64,000 nucleotides of DNA from AP-15 sp963796155 (GCA_963796155.1 CAWCKT010000010.1:1-64000); one strand, 5' to 3'; shown: positions 16,964 through 26,762, counted from the first letter of the stretch. Made by a program: numbers and translations. Notes: generated from the sequence alone by a model not told the origin.

Positions 16964-17710
16964 TCAATCCGCCATCGTCAACCCGCCGCTAACGCTCAAC
17001 ACCTGTCCGGTAATGTAGTCCGAGCGGCCGCTCAAGAAGAACATGACCGCCTGCGCGATCTCGATCGGCTGGGCGATCCGGCGGAACGGGATCGCCCGCG
17101 TCAACGCTTCTTTCATCCGCTCGGGCTGGCGCTGGAACAATGGCGTATCGGTCGGACCGGGACACACGCAGTTGACGTTGATGTGGTGACGCGCGAGTTC
17201 GCGCGCCAACGACTTGGTGAACGCGATCAGCCCGCCCTTGGCAGCGGCATAGACGGTCTCGCCCGTGCTCCCGACGCGCCCGGCATCGCTCGAGATGTTG
17301 ACGATCTTGCCGGTGCCCGCCGCCACCATCGGTGGCAGAACGCCACGGGTCAGCCGCACCGCGCCCATCAGGTTGATGGCGATGACGCGATCCCACATAT
17401 CCGGTGGGTTTTCGAGAAACGGCTGAATCTGATCCCATCCAGCACCGTTGACCAACCCGTCGACGCGCGCGACCCGCTGATGCACCGCCGCGACAAAAGT
17501 GTCGATCGAAGCCTTGTCGGTGAGGTCGAGCGGCAGATATTCGACAGGCAGCCGCTGTGCGGCGCCCGCCGCGGCAACCGACTGTCCCCCTGCCTCGTCG
17601 ATGTCGCCGATGAAGACCCGCGCACCCTCCCGGGCCAGCAGAAAGGCGGTGGCCTTGCCGATCCCGGAGGCGCCGCCGGTGACGATGACGGTCTGCTCTT
17701 GCATGTCCAT
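16964..17710 (-). CDS. SDR family oxidoreductase
   Basis: A 248-residue classical short-chain dehydrogenase. The NAD(P)-binding TGGASGIGKA motif lies at the N-terminus, GDIDEAGG ends strand 2 with an acidic residue that favours NAD, NGAGWD replaces NNAG, and the active site is the Ser in NISSDAG with YAAAK. It resembles the 2-hydroxycyclohexanecarboxyl-CoA or 3-oxoacyl reductase subgroup. The start is ATG 17710 or the in-frame ATG two codons later; GGAAGG lies before the first. Confidence 0.9.
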   Translation of the reverse strand: MDMQEQTVIVTGGASGIGKATAFLLAREGARVFIGDIDEAGGQSVAAAGAAQRLPVEYLPLDLTDKASIDTFVAAVHQRVARVDGLVNGAGWDQIQPFLENPPDMWDRVIAINLMGAVRLTRGVLPPMVAAGTGKIVNISSDAGRVGSTGETVYAAAKGGLIAFTKSLARELARHHINVNCVCPGPTDTPLFQRQPERMKEALTRAIPFRRIAQPIEIAQAVMFFLSGRSDYITGQVLSVSGGLTMAD

Positions 17711-18098
17711 CAGGTGCCTTCCTCCGCTACCGGACGCGCCGCCGATATTCCGCGCAGTGAAGACGAAGGTCGATTTTGTCCGTTCCTGCGAAATTAACGG
17801 GATCTGCCGGACGATGGCAATATTCTGCAAATCCTCCGAATGCGGAAGACGCTTGCGGAGGTCCCACATTCGATAATCGGGCGGACGGTACTGAGACCGG
17901 GTCGTGGCGGCGGAGAGGGTGTGACGCCGAGCCGCCGTAGAAAAGGAACGGCGTCTCCGTCCCACCCGTCGCGCCGATGCGATGGGAAAAAGAAGACCGT
18001 TCCGCACCAGAGCCGGCCTCGCACTTCCTTCCGTCTTTACAAACGGGGGTGCCGAACGTAAGCAGAGCCGGCACTGCGAGGCGCGGCGGGCGGACGGC
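17711..18098. other. intergenic region without a recognisable gene
   Basis: Divergent space of 388 bases between the SDR and the fatty acid hydroxylase superfamily gene. Short open frames exist on both strands, but none resembles a known protein or has a good ribosome site. Promoters for both flanking genes are expected here; no clear consensus was found. Confidence 0.4.
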
Positions 18099-18860
18099 AT
18101 GATCCTGCGGCAGCTGATAGAATTGCTCGGGACCATCGCGGCGGTCTATGCCGCTCTGCTGGTGACTTACATCGTCACGTGCCTAGCCGTGACGCGCCTG
18201 AACCGCCGCGCCTGCAAAATCCAGCCGTCGCGGCAGACGGCGAGCGCGCAGATCCGCCGTGACCAGAAGCAGAGCATTTTTTCGCTCGCTGTCATCGCAG
18301 CGATGCTCGGTTGCGGGCATTGGAGCTATACAGTGCTCGGCTGGGGCCTCCGTCCGTTGCCCGGGGTCGGCGGAATGGCGCTGTCACTCCTTGTTTCTCT
18401 GGTGCTGTTCGACACCTGGTTCTATTGGCTGCACCGGTTGATCCACACGCGTTTCTTTTACCGGAGCGTGCATCGCTGGCACCATTTGACGGTCACGCCG
18501 GTCGCCTGGTCCAACAACAGCGACCGGCTGATCGACAACTTGTTCCTGCAATCCTATTGGTTGTTTGCTCATCTGCTGATACCGATCGCCCCTGCGGTAT
18601 TGTTCGCCCACAAGATCTACGACCAGATCACCGGAGTGATCGGCCATTCCGGCTACGAGCATGGCGGACGCCTGTGCTGGCCACCTTCACCGCTGGTCAG
18701 CGTGACCCATCACGATCAGCATCACCAGTTCTTCCGCTGCAACTATGCCACGCATTTCACCTGGTGGGACCGAATGATGGGAACGCTCCATCCCGACCAT
18801 GATCGCGAGCTCAGAGCCAATTTATCTCACGGAGGTCACCCTATCGACGCGCCAGAATGA
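18099..18860 (+). CDS. fatty acid hydroxylase / sterol desaturase superfamily protein
   Basis: A 253-residue integral membrane di-iron enzyme. The histidine boxes are HRLIH (112-116), HRWHH (125-129), a middle HSGYEHGG and VTHHDQHHQFF near the end. Hydrophobic segments lie at about 5-30, 58-80 and 93-110. Members hydroxylate or desaturate lipids, sterols or carotenoids. Here, next to lipid A-type enzymes, a membrane lipid acyl chain is a fair guess. The frame is open upstream to 17982, but that extension is low-complexity and basic, so ATG 18099 is used. Its 3' end overlaps the convergent gene by 20 bases. Confidence 0.85.
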   Translation: MILRQLIELLGTIAAVYAALLVTYIVTCLAVTRLNRRACKIQPSRQTASAQIRRDQKQSIFSLAVIAAMLGCGHWSYTVLGWGLRPLPGVGGMALSLLVSLVLFDTWFYWLHRLIHTRFFYRSVHRWHHLTVTPVAWSNNSDRLIDNLFLQSYWLFAHLLIPIAPAVLFAHKIYDQITGVIGHSGYEHGGRLCWPPSPLVSVTHHDQHHQFFRCNYATHFTWWDRMMGTLHPDHDRELRANLSHGGHPIDAPE

Positions 18861-19572
18861 CCCGACTAAAGCTTCGCGCCTTTTTGGAAACAACATAGGC
18901 GTAGGTGAAGCGCGCCACCATCGCCATGACCCGGTTAACCAGCCGGGCAATACCGCTCATCGGCCGTAAGATATCGACAAGCAGGACGACGCGGACTTCC
19001 GGACAGTTGTTCTCGACCTCATGCGGCCAAGTATCGTCGAAAAGAACGCTTTCGCCTTCCCGCCAAGTATAATCCTGATCCTTGATGCGTATCGAAGGCG
19101 GCGACGCGCGTGGCACCTCGATCCCGAGATGATACCTGAGATAGCCATTGTACAGGCCACAATGCTCCGGCACCGATTTCTTAGGTTCAAGTATAGAGAA
19201 ACATGCCTGAAACACCCTCGGAATGCGGTCGATCAGCGCCGCGGTGTTCGGGCAGAGAGTCCGGTTCACTCTGATTTTGCGTCCCATGGCCTCAAAGAAG
19301 AAAACGCGCCAGTTGCTGCCGCCGACCGAGGATTTGGCGATCCTTTCCTGATACCGATCTACCTCGTGGTAGGCCGGGATGGCAGGAAGATGCCCTTTGA
19401 GAAGGTCGAACTCCGCCTTGATCGACTGATAGTGCTGGTCGAGGCTCCGAAGTTCCGGGCAAACTCGATCGATGTCATGGAATACCGGGCGCCCGGGCCA
19501 GTCCATCGCGCGGCGATAGACCCAGTTGGGGAAGACAAGCGCGGCTTCCGAGAGCTTTTTTTGAAGCGTCAT
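18841..19572 (-). CDS. aspartyl/asparaginyl beta-hydroxylase family protein (LpxO-like)
   Basis: A 243-residue 2-oxoglutarate/iron dioxygenase of the Asp/Asn hydroxylase family that includes LpxO, which 2-hydroxylates lipid A acyl chains. PEHCGLYNGYLRYHLGIEVP and VLFDDTWPHEVENN carry the expected substrate and iron-site segments (H in PEHC and WPHE). The C-terminal hydrophobic stretch near 205-225 may tether it to the membrane. With the acyltransferase and hydroxylase genes nearby, lipid A hydroxylation is plausible. Confidence 0.82.
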   Translation of the reverse strand: MTLQKKLSEAALVFPNWVYRRAMDWPGRPVFHDIDRVCPELRSLDQHYQSIKAEFDLLKGHLPAIPAYHEVDRYQERIAKSSVGGSNWRVFFFEAMGRKIRVNRTLCPNTAALIDRIPRVFQACFSILEPKKSVPEHCGLYNGYLRYHLGIEVPRASPPSIRIKDQDYTWREGESVLFDDTWPHEVENNCPEVRVVLLVDILRPMSGIARLVNRVMAMVARFTYAYVVSKKARSFSRVILARR

Positions 19573-20161
19573 CTTCCCCTCCGGTCATGCGCGACGATCC
19601 TCGCCGGGCCGAACCTGCCCACCTCTCAGCCGTCAGGTGCGACAGCAAGAGCGCTTGGTCGGTTAACGCTGAAGGCTACTTTAACTTTCGACCCAAATCA
19701 AATTGCGGATTTCGCTATCCGTGGCGACGCTTTTAGCTGGGCCAAGAGGCAAGGAAGGGAACCCGTCCCGCCAATGCCTCTGTCGCCGCGCCGCGGCCGC
19801 GTCTGCCTGGTCGCGACGCGCGCCCTTCGCTATTCGGCAAACGTGTTCGCTCGTTGACAAAAGGTGGCGATCAAAGGCATCCATGCGGGGGCGCATCCGG
19901 CGTACGATCATTCACCCCACTTGGTCGTCCCTGCCGAGCAAAGGCTGCGTCCGACCCGACTTTCAACATTGCGCGACTGCCTCGTGCAAGTCGCATCGAA
20001 GAGGCGCCGACGGATATCCGAAATGGCGACATGATGGCCAGGTTCGAGGCGCGGTTCACCGTGCCCTCCGGGTTCCATTCGCGGCGGCCGACGGGTAGCT
20101 GAGACGCCCGATGGCGGGTTGCGCGAGGGCGTGGGCTGGTTCGTCCTTTCTTGTACGCGGG
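19573..20161. other. intergenic region without a recognisable gene
   Basis: About 590 bases between divergent genes. Several short overlapping frames exist, but none has family resemblance or consistent codon use. Base composition is somewhat lower in GC around 19670-19740. Promoters for the LpxO-like gene (leftward) and the acyltransferase (rightward) should lie here. Confidence 0.4.
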
Positions 20162-21124
20162 ATGATCGTGTGGCGACGGCTGCGCGCCCTCATCGCCGAT
20201 GGTCCAACGCGCCGCGCTCTTTGGCGGTATTGGGTAATCGACGTCGCGATGGGGGTCGCGAGTTACGCGATGCATTTCGGCCTGCGCCGGGTCCCGTTCG
20301 GTGCCTGCTCAGCGATCGGCGCGGGGCTTGGTGTACTTATCGGGTGGTGCCGCGGCTTCCTCCGACCGGATCTGCCGGCGCGGGCGACCTACGCGCGGCT
20401 GCGACCTCAGGCGTCAAAAAAACGCGATCTCGACCTCGCGATGAAGCGAATGTGCGCGAATATCGGACGCGCGTACGCCGAGTACAACATTCTCGACCTT
20501 CTAGGGGCGGCGGGGCAGATCACCGTAACGGGGCAACAATATCTCGCTGCCTGTCGCGATCGCCACCGTCCTATTATTGTCTGTGGGGTGCACCTTACGA
20601 GCTGGGAGGTGATCGGGGCGGCGCTCATCGCTCTGGGCTACGAGATCCACACCCTCTATAGGCCGGCGAAAAATCGTTTTCAGGATCGCATCGTCCTAGC
20701 AGTACGCACAGGCCAAAGAGTCCGGAAAAGTGGCGCCAAGCTCATACCTCCAGGTTCGCGCGGCTTACGCCAGGCGTACCGCGTTCTCACCGAGGGAGGT
20801 CTCTTTCTGACCTGGGTCGACGAAGCGATAGATGGGAGTCCCCGGGTACCCGCCTTCGGCAGACCGATATACCAACGCGGCAATCTCGCCGCGGTGGTCC
20901 GGCTCGCCCGCGCGACCGGCGCCGAACTGATCCCCGCCTATGTCGAGCGGCGAGGTGGCGGACGTTTCCACACCACCTTCGTAGCGCCTGTCGAGCTTAA
21001 CCGAGCGGAGGACGGGGAAGCCGCGCAGCTCGCAAATCTGCGGCGGCTGGACGAGCTTCTTTCGTCGATTATCCTTCCGCGGCTCGAGGATTGGTGGATG
21101 CTCCGCGGCCTTCGGCTCGATTGA
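20162..21124 (+). CDS. lipid A biosynthesis acyltransferase family (LpxL/HtrB-like)
   Basis: A 320-residue membrane-associated acyltransferase of the LpxL/HtrB superfamily. The catalytic H-x4-E is H144-LTSW-E149, preceded by PIIVCG; FLTWVDEAIDG and GNLAAVVRLARATGAELIPAYV are the later conserved blocks. It would transfer an acyl chain from acyl-ACP to lipid A or a related glycolipid. The frame is open from 20111, but MIVWRRLRALIADGP fits the family N-terminus better. The ribosome site is weak. Confidence 0.85.
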   Translation: MIVWRRLRALIADGPTRRALWRYWVIDVAMGVASYAMHFGLRRVPFGACSAIGAGLGVLIGWCRGFLRPDLPARATYARLRPQASKKRDLDLAMKRMCANIGRAYAEYNILDLLGAAGQITVTGQQYLAACRDRHRPIIVCGVHLTSWEVIGAALIALGYEIHTLYRPAKNRFQDRIVLAVRTGQRVRKSGAKLIPPGSRGLRQAYRVLTEGGLFLTWVDEAIDGSPRVPAFGRPIYQRGNLAAVVRLARATGAELIPAYVERRGGGRFHTTFVAPVELNRAEDGEAAQLANLRRLDELLSSIILPRLEDWWMLRGLRLD

Positions 21125-21155
21125 TGATCCGCGCTGCGGACCCATCAAGTGTTGG

Positions 21156-22802
21156 TTACCCGCTCGCAGGTGCACCCGACGGGTCGGCGACCGGTGTCGG
21201 TGCGACAATCGGCCGGCCGCTGGGAGCGGGCGTTGCAGCTGGGACGCCTGCCGACGCGCACCGTCCGCCAATCGCCCCCCTCGCGTAGAGCGCATCGATG
21301 ATCATCCCTGTCAGCCCATGCGCCGGCAGGTCGAGCCGCCGCGCTGGGGACGCATCGCCGCGCCACAGAACGTAATCGCTGCCCTCCTCTTCGAAGCCAA
21401 AATGGCGGAATGCGTGCGGCAAACTAGGCAGGTGGTCGCCGTAAAACGCAAGAATGCCGTCATGCCTCTGTCGGCCTAATCCATTCATCAAAATCTGGAG
21501 CATTTCGTCCGATCGCCGCAAGCCACTGAGGTACCGCAGCAACTCGTGGCCTTGCCGGTGGGCAGTCGGGTCGAACGTCCGGCTCAGCTCCGCATCGATC
21601 GGCGCCGCCGCATCAAGCCAAGGGCCATGATTGCCCATCGTGATGGCAAACACGAATACGCGTGGCCCCTCGGCATCGAGCGTGCGCAGGACGTGGCGCG
21701 CGAGGTCCGGGTCGGACAAGTACGGCGGCCGCCGCGAACCGCCCAGGCTCTCCAGGCCGAGAAAGTTCTCAAAGCCGAGCGCCGACAGGGTCAGATCGCG
21801 CCGAAAAAACCCCCGATCGAAAGGATGCAGGCATACGGTTCTGTAGCCTTCGTTCCGCAAGCGCCAGGCGAGAGAGCCGAGCGGCGCGCGGGCGAAGGCG
21901 TGATAGGGGTTGAAGCGATCGTACCCGAGGTCGTCTTCCGGGATACCGGTCAGCACCGCAAATTCTGCCCGCATGGTGTTGGCGCCCCAGCCGGGGACCT
22001 CAAGCCGGCCGAAAGTCGTGCCGGTTTTGCAGCAAGCGTCGAAACCCGACAGCAGATTCCCCGGCACGAGCGGCGATAAGCGCCGCGCGTCAAAGAACAA
22101 CTCGCATTGCACCAGGATCAAGGGTACCGCCGCGGACGAGCGGCCCCGCTGGAGCGCCGGTGTCGGCGGCGGCGCGGCGTGGCGAGCGCGGCGGGCGGCA
22201 CGTTCGGCTCGAGCGACGATGCAATAGACCAGGAACATCGCGAAAGGACCCAGACGAGCGGCGTCGGCGAACGGCTCGCCGGTGGGCCGCAGGCGCCGCA
22301 TCGCTGCCGCCAGAGCGCCGAGTGCTGGTTCCCGTGACATAACCCATCCGCCCGCTCCAACGACGGAAAAGAAGGACACGATCAATACAGGATCCGGCTC
22401 CCAGAGTTCCGGTTCCAGGAGGAGCAAGGCGACGCCAAGCGCAATGGCCGTGACCGCTCCGGCGACGACGAGCGTCGTACCCGCGAACGGCAGATAAAGC
22501 TGAGGATGTGTGAAAACCTGCGGCAGCTCGGACATCTCCGAAAAAACGACAGGCTCGCGCAAGACCTCCCTTTTGGTCTGGTCAGCGAGCGCGAACCCAG
22601 CGCCGAGAGCGAGAAGGACAAGACCGCTGACGATTGGACGCCCGGTCGCGACCAGCAGCAGGCTTCCTCCCAGAACCACAGGAGACAGGTCGAGAAGAAG
22701 AGCGGGCAATGCGATCCTTCGGGCCTCGGCGACGTGCCGGGGCAGCAGCCAAGCCGTGAGCCCCAATGCTCCACCAAGCCCGATGTGGAGAATTCCGCTC
22801 AT
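21156..22802 (-). CDS. LTA synthase / sulfatase-like membrane phosphotransferase
   Basis: A 548-residue protein with an N-terminal membrane domain (hydrophobic segments between about 5 and 190) and a C-terminal alkaline-phosphatase/sulfatase fold. Hallmarks are VPLILVQCELFFDARRL, GANTMRAEFAVLTGI with the likely nucleophile Thr, GYRTVCLHPFDRGFFRRD, ITMGNHGPW and AFYGDHLPSLPH with metal-ligand D and H. Such proteins move phosphoglycerol or phosphoethanolamine onto surface glycans or lipids. Position beside capsule genes suggests glycan decoration. ATG 22802 starts directly before the first membrane helix. Confidence 0.82.
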   Translation of the reverse strand: MSGILHIGLGGALGLTAWLLPRHVAEARRIALPALLLDLSPVVLGGSLLLVATGRPIVSGLVLLALGAGFALADQTKREVLREPVVFSEMSELPQVFTHPQLYLPFAGTTLVVAGAVTAIALGVALLLLEPELWEPDPVLIVSFFSVVGAGGWVMSREPALGALAAAMRRLRPTGEPFADAARLGPFAMFLVYCIVARAERAARRARHAAPPPTPALQRGRSSAAVPLILVQCELFFDARRLSPLVPGNLLSGFDACCKTGTTFGRLEVPGWGANTMRAEFAVLTGIPEDDLGYDRFNPYHAFARAPLGSLAWRLRNEGYRTVCLHPFDRGFFRRDLTLSALGFENFLGLESLGGSRRPPYLSDPDLARHVLRTLDAEGPRVFVFAITMGNHGPWLDAAAPIDAELSRTFDPTAHRQGHELLRYLSGLRRSDEMLQILMNGLGRQRHDGILAFYGDHLPSLPHAFRHFGFEEEGSDYVLWRGDASPARRLDLPAHGLTGMIIDALYARGAIGGRCASAGVPAATPAPSGRPIVAPTPVADPSGAPASG

Positions 22803-23291
22803 CGTGCCGATGCCGCAGGAGCGTGTTTCGCTACAAGGCGTTGTCGATCGCTGCCGAGCAAGGCGAGCATGTCCTCCGAACCGGCATGGAAGGTTGGCCA
22901 CGGACGCGCCAAACTCTGCCGGTGATGATTACCACGCGAAATCCGCGGCGTTCAGATCACGGACGTCGAGGAAGCCGACATGCCCCCTCGGCTGATAATG
23001 TTAGGCCGACAGCCTTCCAGCGGGCAGCACGATCTGCCGCGACGCGATGTTGGTGCTATCTCATAGGCGAGGTTAGGTCGCACCATCCCCCAGAGTGGCT
23101 TCGGGCCACAGATATCCTCGATGTTGTGCGGAGTCTCGACAATCGCAGCGCCGCTGTCCATGAAAATCCGGCTGCACCGGAGCAGCGGACGATGTCGAGG
23201 GTCTCATCGAAGGCCCTGGTCAGGGTCGGCGAAGCAGCTATATACTCCCCGCGTCGGGGTGGAAAATTCACATCTGAATCTGTATCGCGAG
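22803..23291. other. intergenic region without a recognisable gene
   Basis: About 490 bases between the divergent sulfatase-like gene and the first glycosyltransferase. A minus-strand frame around 22952-23161 reads plausible protein (ETPHNIEDICGPKPLWGM) but matches nothing I know and lacks a ribosome site; it may be a decayed coding remnant. The promoter for the capsule glycosyltransferases should lie here. Confidence 0.35.
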
Positions 23292-24593
23292 ATGTCGGCG
23301 ACTGTCGCTTACGACACGTTACGACTGCTTGTGGGATCGGTGGCCGTCACCCCCCGCGGTCTCGACCGGGTGGATCTTCACTACGCTCGTTTTTTCTTTG
23401 AGAGTTGGCCGGGTGACTGTGTCGGTACGCTTCCGACGCCGTGGGGTGTTCGATGTTACGATCGCCAGCGGGTTCTCCAGGGGCTTGACCGTCTGGAGAG
23501 GTTGTGGTCCGAGACCGTTCGATCCCATGAAGATCACGTGCTATTGCGCATTAAAAAGGGGCTCTCGGGAAAGCGCGAGGCTGAACCCGAACGGTCGCGC
23601 CAACACATTCGACGGCTCGTTCGACCGGTATCCCGGTCGTTGAACCTTCTTTCCGCAACCGGCTTCTCGTTCGGCGCTTCCGTCGTGAGAACGGTACCAA
23701 AGAACTCGATTTATATGAATGTGGCTCAGGTCGGTCTGGCATATCCGCGGATTGTCTCCTGGCTTCGACGCCGGCCGGATGTGAAACCGGTGTTCATGCT
23801 TCACGACGTGATCCCGCTGGAGCGTCCCGATCTGGTATCCTTCGGAGCCTATCGACGACATGCGAAGATTATCGATCGCACGGCACGACACGCATCCGGG
23901 CTTATCGTGTCGACGGCCGCCGCGCGCGAGGGGGTGCTGAACGCGCTTCGGTTGCAGGGTCGATCTGCGATCCCTGTAGAAACGGTGCCGCTTCCGGTTA
24001 GCCCAATATTCCTCGAAAAAGAGGAGCCTGATCAGGAGCTCTGTAGACACCAATACTTTGTCGTGTGCGGGACGATTGAGCCTCGTAAGAACCATCTTCT
24101 GCTCGTGAAGGTCTGGCACGAACTGGTTAGGCTACGTGGCGAGCGCGCGCCAAGGCTCGTCATAGTCGGGTCGCCGGGCCGGGGTGCCAGAGGGGTGATC
24201 CGCACGCTGGAGCGATGCCCGCCGTTGCAAGGCAAAATAATCTTTGCGCGCGGCCTGTCCAGTGCGGGCCTGCGTCGGCTCATCGCGCACGCTGAGGCCC
24301 TGCTGATGCCGTCCTTCGCCGAAGGGTTCGGCCTACCCGTTATCGAGGCGCTAGCCGTTGGAACACCAGTCATTGCCTCGGATCTGCCGGCGCATCGAGA
24401 GGTCGCCGGCGACCTGGCAGTCTACCGGGATCCCGCCGACGGACCAGGCTGGCTCACTGACATTTGCATGTTTGCGGACGCGAACCCGGCTGCAGCAGAA
24501 ATTCGCAGGCGCGTCTCGGCGTACCGGCCGACGACCTGGCGCGAGTATTTCGCCCGGATCGAGCGTTTTCTCAAAACATTCGAACAATCCTGA
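23292..24593 (+). CDS. glycosyltransferase family 4, first of a tandem pair
   Basis: A 433-residue GT-B fold retaining glycosyltransferase. VVCGTIEPRKNHLLLVKVW is the mid-protein nucleotide-sugar segment, and PSFAEGFGLPVIEALAVGTP carries the E-x7-E motif. DVIPLERPDL and GLIVSTAAAREGVL belong to the N-terminal half. The next gene encodes a close paralogue of equal length, roughly two-thirds identical by eye. ATG 23292 is chosen because the paralogue's start aligns (MSATVAYDTLRLLVG against MSAPIAYDLLRLFLG); its ribosome site is poor. Role: addition of a sugar to the capsule repeat or linker. Confidence 0.88.
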   Translation: MSATVAYDTLRLLVGSVAVTPRGLDRVDLHYARFFFESWPGDCVGTLPTPWGVRCYDRQRVLQGLDRLERLWSETVRSHEDHVLLRIKKGLSGKREAEPERSRQHIRRLVRPVSRSLNLLSATGFSFGASVVRTVPKNSIYMNVAQVGLAYPRIVSWLRRRPDVKPVFMLHDVIPLERPDLVSFGAYRRHAKIIDRTARHASGLIVSTAAAREGVLNALRLQGRSAIPVETVPLPVSPIFLEKEEPDQELCRHQYFVVCGTIEPRKNHLLLVKVWHELVRLRGERAPRLVIVGSPGRGARGVIRTLERCPPLQGKIIFARGLSSAGLRRLIAHAEALLMPSFAEGFGLPVIEALAVGTPVIASDLPAHREVAGDLAVYRDPADGPGWLTDICMFADANPAAAEIRRRVSAYRPTTWREYFARIERFLKTFEQS

Positions 24594-24655
24594 TCCGTGG
24601 TGGTTAGCCGGCGCCGCGATAATTGGCCCGAGCGTCGCGGGAGTCCGCGGAGATA

Positions 24656-25957
24656 ATGTCGGCGCCAATCGCTTACGACTTATTGCGATTGTTTCTCGGG
24701 CCTTGGATGGTCACGCCTCGCGGTATCGACCGGATTGATCTTTGCTACGCGCGTTTCTTCTTCGAGGCTTGGGCCGGCGATTGTGGTGGTACCCTTCCGA
24801 CGCCATGGGGCGTTCGATGGTACGATCGCCGGCGGGTCCTCCAACTGCTCGATCGCGTGGAGGAGTTGTGGTCCGAGACCGTCCAGCCTGGTGAAGATCG
24901 CGTACTGCTGCGGGTTAAAGAATGGCTTTCGGGAAAACCCGAACCGGAGACCAAACACTTTCGCCAAGACGCTCGGCGCTTCGTTTCTCCGGTATCCCGG
25001 ACCTTGAACCTTCTTTCGGCAACCGGGTTCTCGTTTGGTGCTTCCGTTGTGAGAACCGTGCCCAAGAATTCCATCTATCTAAATGTGGGTCAACTCGGCT
25101 TGGCGGTACCGCGCACCATCTCGTGGCTTCGAAACCGGTCGGATGTCAAGTCGGTGTTTATGGTTCACGACGTCATACAGCTGGAGCATCCCGAATTGGC
25201 ATCCTCCAGGGAGTATCGGCAGAAGAAAATGATCGTCGATCGGACCGCGCGATATGCGGCCGGACTTATCGTGTCGACGGCTGCTGTGCGCGAATCGGTC
25301 TTCAACGCGCTTCGGGTTCGGGGCCGAGCCGAGATCCCGGTTGAGACAGCCCCGTTTCCGGTAGCGCCGGTATTTCTTGAGAAAGATGGGCAAGATGATG
25401 AGCTCGGCAGGCACGACTATTTTGTCGTGTGTTCAATGCTCGAGCCGTACAAGAACCACCGCCTATTGCTGAACGTCTGGCGGGAGCTGGTCAGGCGGCG
25501 GGGTGAATATGCACCCAAGCTCGTTGTGGTCGGGTCGCCCGGCCGGCGCGCCGGATCGGTGCTGCGCATGTTCGAGCAGTGCACCACACTCCGAGGTCAC
25601 GTGATCTTTGCGCGCGGCCTGTCCAGCCGGGCTCTCCGTCGGCTCATGGCCCATGCAAAGGCTCTTTTGATGCCATCTTTTGCCGAAGGGTTCGGGCTGC
25701 CTGTGATCGAAGCTCTCGCTGTCGGAACGCCGGTCATTGCATCCGATCTCCCAGCCCATCGGGAGATCGCCGGCGACCTCGGGGTCTACCGCAATCCCAC
25801 CGACAAGTTTGGCTGGCTTGCCGACATTTGCATGTTCGCCGACGAGAGCGGGGCCGCCGCGGACATCCGCAAGCGCGTGGCAGCGTACCGGCCGCTGACT
25901 TGGCGCGATCACTTCACGCGCATCGAGCGCTTTCTCGAAACGATTGAACAATCTTGA
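24656..25957 (+). CDS. glycosyltransferase family 4, second of a tandem pair
   Basis: A 433-residue paralogue of the preceding gene, same length and order of motifs: FVVCSMLEPYKNHRLLLNVW and PSFAEGFGLPVIEALAVGTP with E-x7-E. GCGGAG before ATG 24656 gives a better ribosome site than in the first copy. The 62-base gap suggests one transcript. Differences cluster in the N-terminal acceptor-binding half, as expected if the two copies now add sugars to different acceptors. Confidence 0.88.
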   Translation: MSAPIAYDLLRLFLGPWMVTPRGIDRIDLCYARFFFEAWAGDCGGTLPTPWGVRWYDRRRVLQLLDRVEELWSETVQPGEDRVLLRVKEWLSGKPEPETKHFRQDARRFVSPVSRTLNLLSATGFSFGASVVRTVPKNSIYLNVGQLGLAVPRTISWLRNRSDVKSVFMVHDVIQLEHPELASSREYRQKKMIVDRTARYAAGLIVSTAAVRESVFNALRVRGRAEIPVETAPFPVAPVFLEKDGQDDELGRHDYFVVCSMLEPYKNHRLLLNVWRELVRRRGEYAPKLVVVGSPGRRAGSVLRMFEQCTTLRGHVIFARGLSSRALRRLMAHAKALLMPSFAEGFGLPVIEALAVGTPVIASDLPAHREIAGDLGVYRNPTDKFGWLADICMFADESGAAADIRKRVAAYRPLTWRDHFTRIERFLETIEQS

Positions 25958-25988
25958 CCCGCGTGGCGGCCGCCGCGGGGTGGACCTC

Positions 25989-26762
25989 TCAGGCGGAATG
26001 TATCTGGAACCGGAAACGTCGCAAGATCGCATCGCCGATCATGGCCGGAGCGATATCGCAAAAGCGCAGGCCAAAGGCGAGCGGCCACGGAAAGACGACG
26101 CGGCGCCGACCACGGTCGATGTCCCTCTTGATCCGTCGGGCGGCCTGTTCCCCGCTGAGCAGGAATGGGGTGGGTCCGTCGAATCGATCGGTCATCGGCG
26201 AGGCGAAGAAGCCCGGGCTGATCACCGTCACACCGATGCCGCGAGGTTCGAGGCGGGCACGCAAGGCCTCGGCATAGGCGCGTAACCCCGCCTTACTGGC
26301 GCAGTAGCCCGGGCTGTAGGGCAGCCCGCGATAAGCGGCGAGCGAGGCGACGACGGCGACGCGCCCGCGCTCGCGGGCGCAGAATGCCGCAAGCAACGGC
26401 TCGATCGTGTTGATCGCACCGATCAAATTTATCCGGACTTGCTCCGCGGCTGCTGCGACGCCTTCGGACGGACTATCGGGCTGCGGTCCTGCGGAAATGC
26501 CGGCATTCGCGATGACGAGTCCAACCGGGAACGCCTGATCGAACTCGGCGAGCCATGATCCCAGGGCGTAGCCGTCCGCCACATCTATGACGGCGGCGCT
26601 CACGGTGGCGCCGGCTGTTTCGCAAGCCCGCGCCGTCGCCCCGAGGCGTTCGCGGTTGCGGCCAATCAAGCCGAGCGCGACTTGCGGTCCGGCATAGGCC
26701 TTGGCCAAGGCCGCCCCGAGCCCACTCGAGGCACCAGTGATGACAACGACGCGGACGGGCAT
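25989..26762 (-). CDS. SDR family NAD(P)-dependent oxidoreductase
   Basis: A 257-residue short-chain dehydrogenase. TGASSGLGAALA binds the cofactor, GLIGRNRERL has the Arg pair that favours NADPH, IANAGISAG is the NNAG equivalent, and YCASK follows ASLAAYRG to form the Tyr/Lys active site. The C-terminus (FPWPLAFGLRFCDIAP) is hydrophobic, as in membrane-associated SDRs such as those linked to polysaccharide or lipid reduction. It lies opposite in direction to the capsule genes on both sides, so it may be unrelated to them. Confidence 0.88.
   Translation of the reverse strand: MPVRVVVITGASSGLGAALAKAYAGPQVALGLIGRNRERLGATARACETAGATVSAAVIDVADGYALGSWLAEFDQAFPVGLVIANAGISAGPQPDSPSEGVAAAAEQVRINLIGAINTIEPLLAAFCARERGRVAVVASLAAYRGLPYSPGYCASKAGLRAYAEALRARLEPRGIGVTVISPGFFASPMTDRFDGPTPFLLSGEQAARRIKRDIDRGRRRVVFPWPLAFGLRFCDIAPAMIGDAILRRFRFQIHSA

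Noticed and set aside
17727..18074. Possible minus-strand gene between the SDR and hydroxylase genes
   Set aside because: Low-complexity translation without motifs; codon use unlike neighbouring genes.
22952..23161. Possible small minus-strand gene upstream of the GT4 pair
   Set aside because: No ribosome site, no family match and no clear end; kept only as a possible remnant in the gap note.
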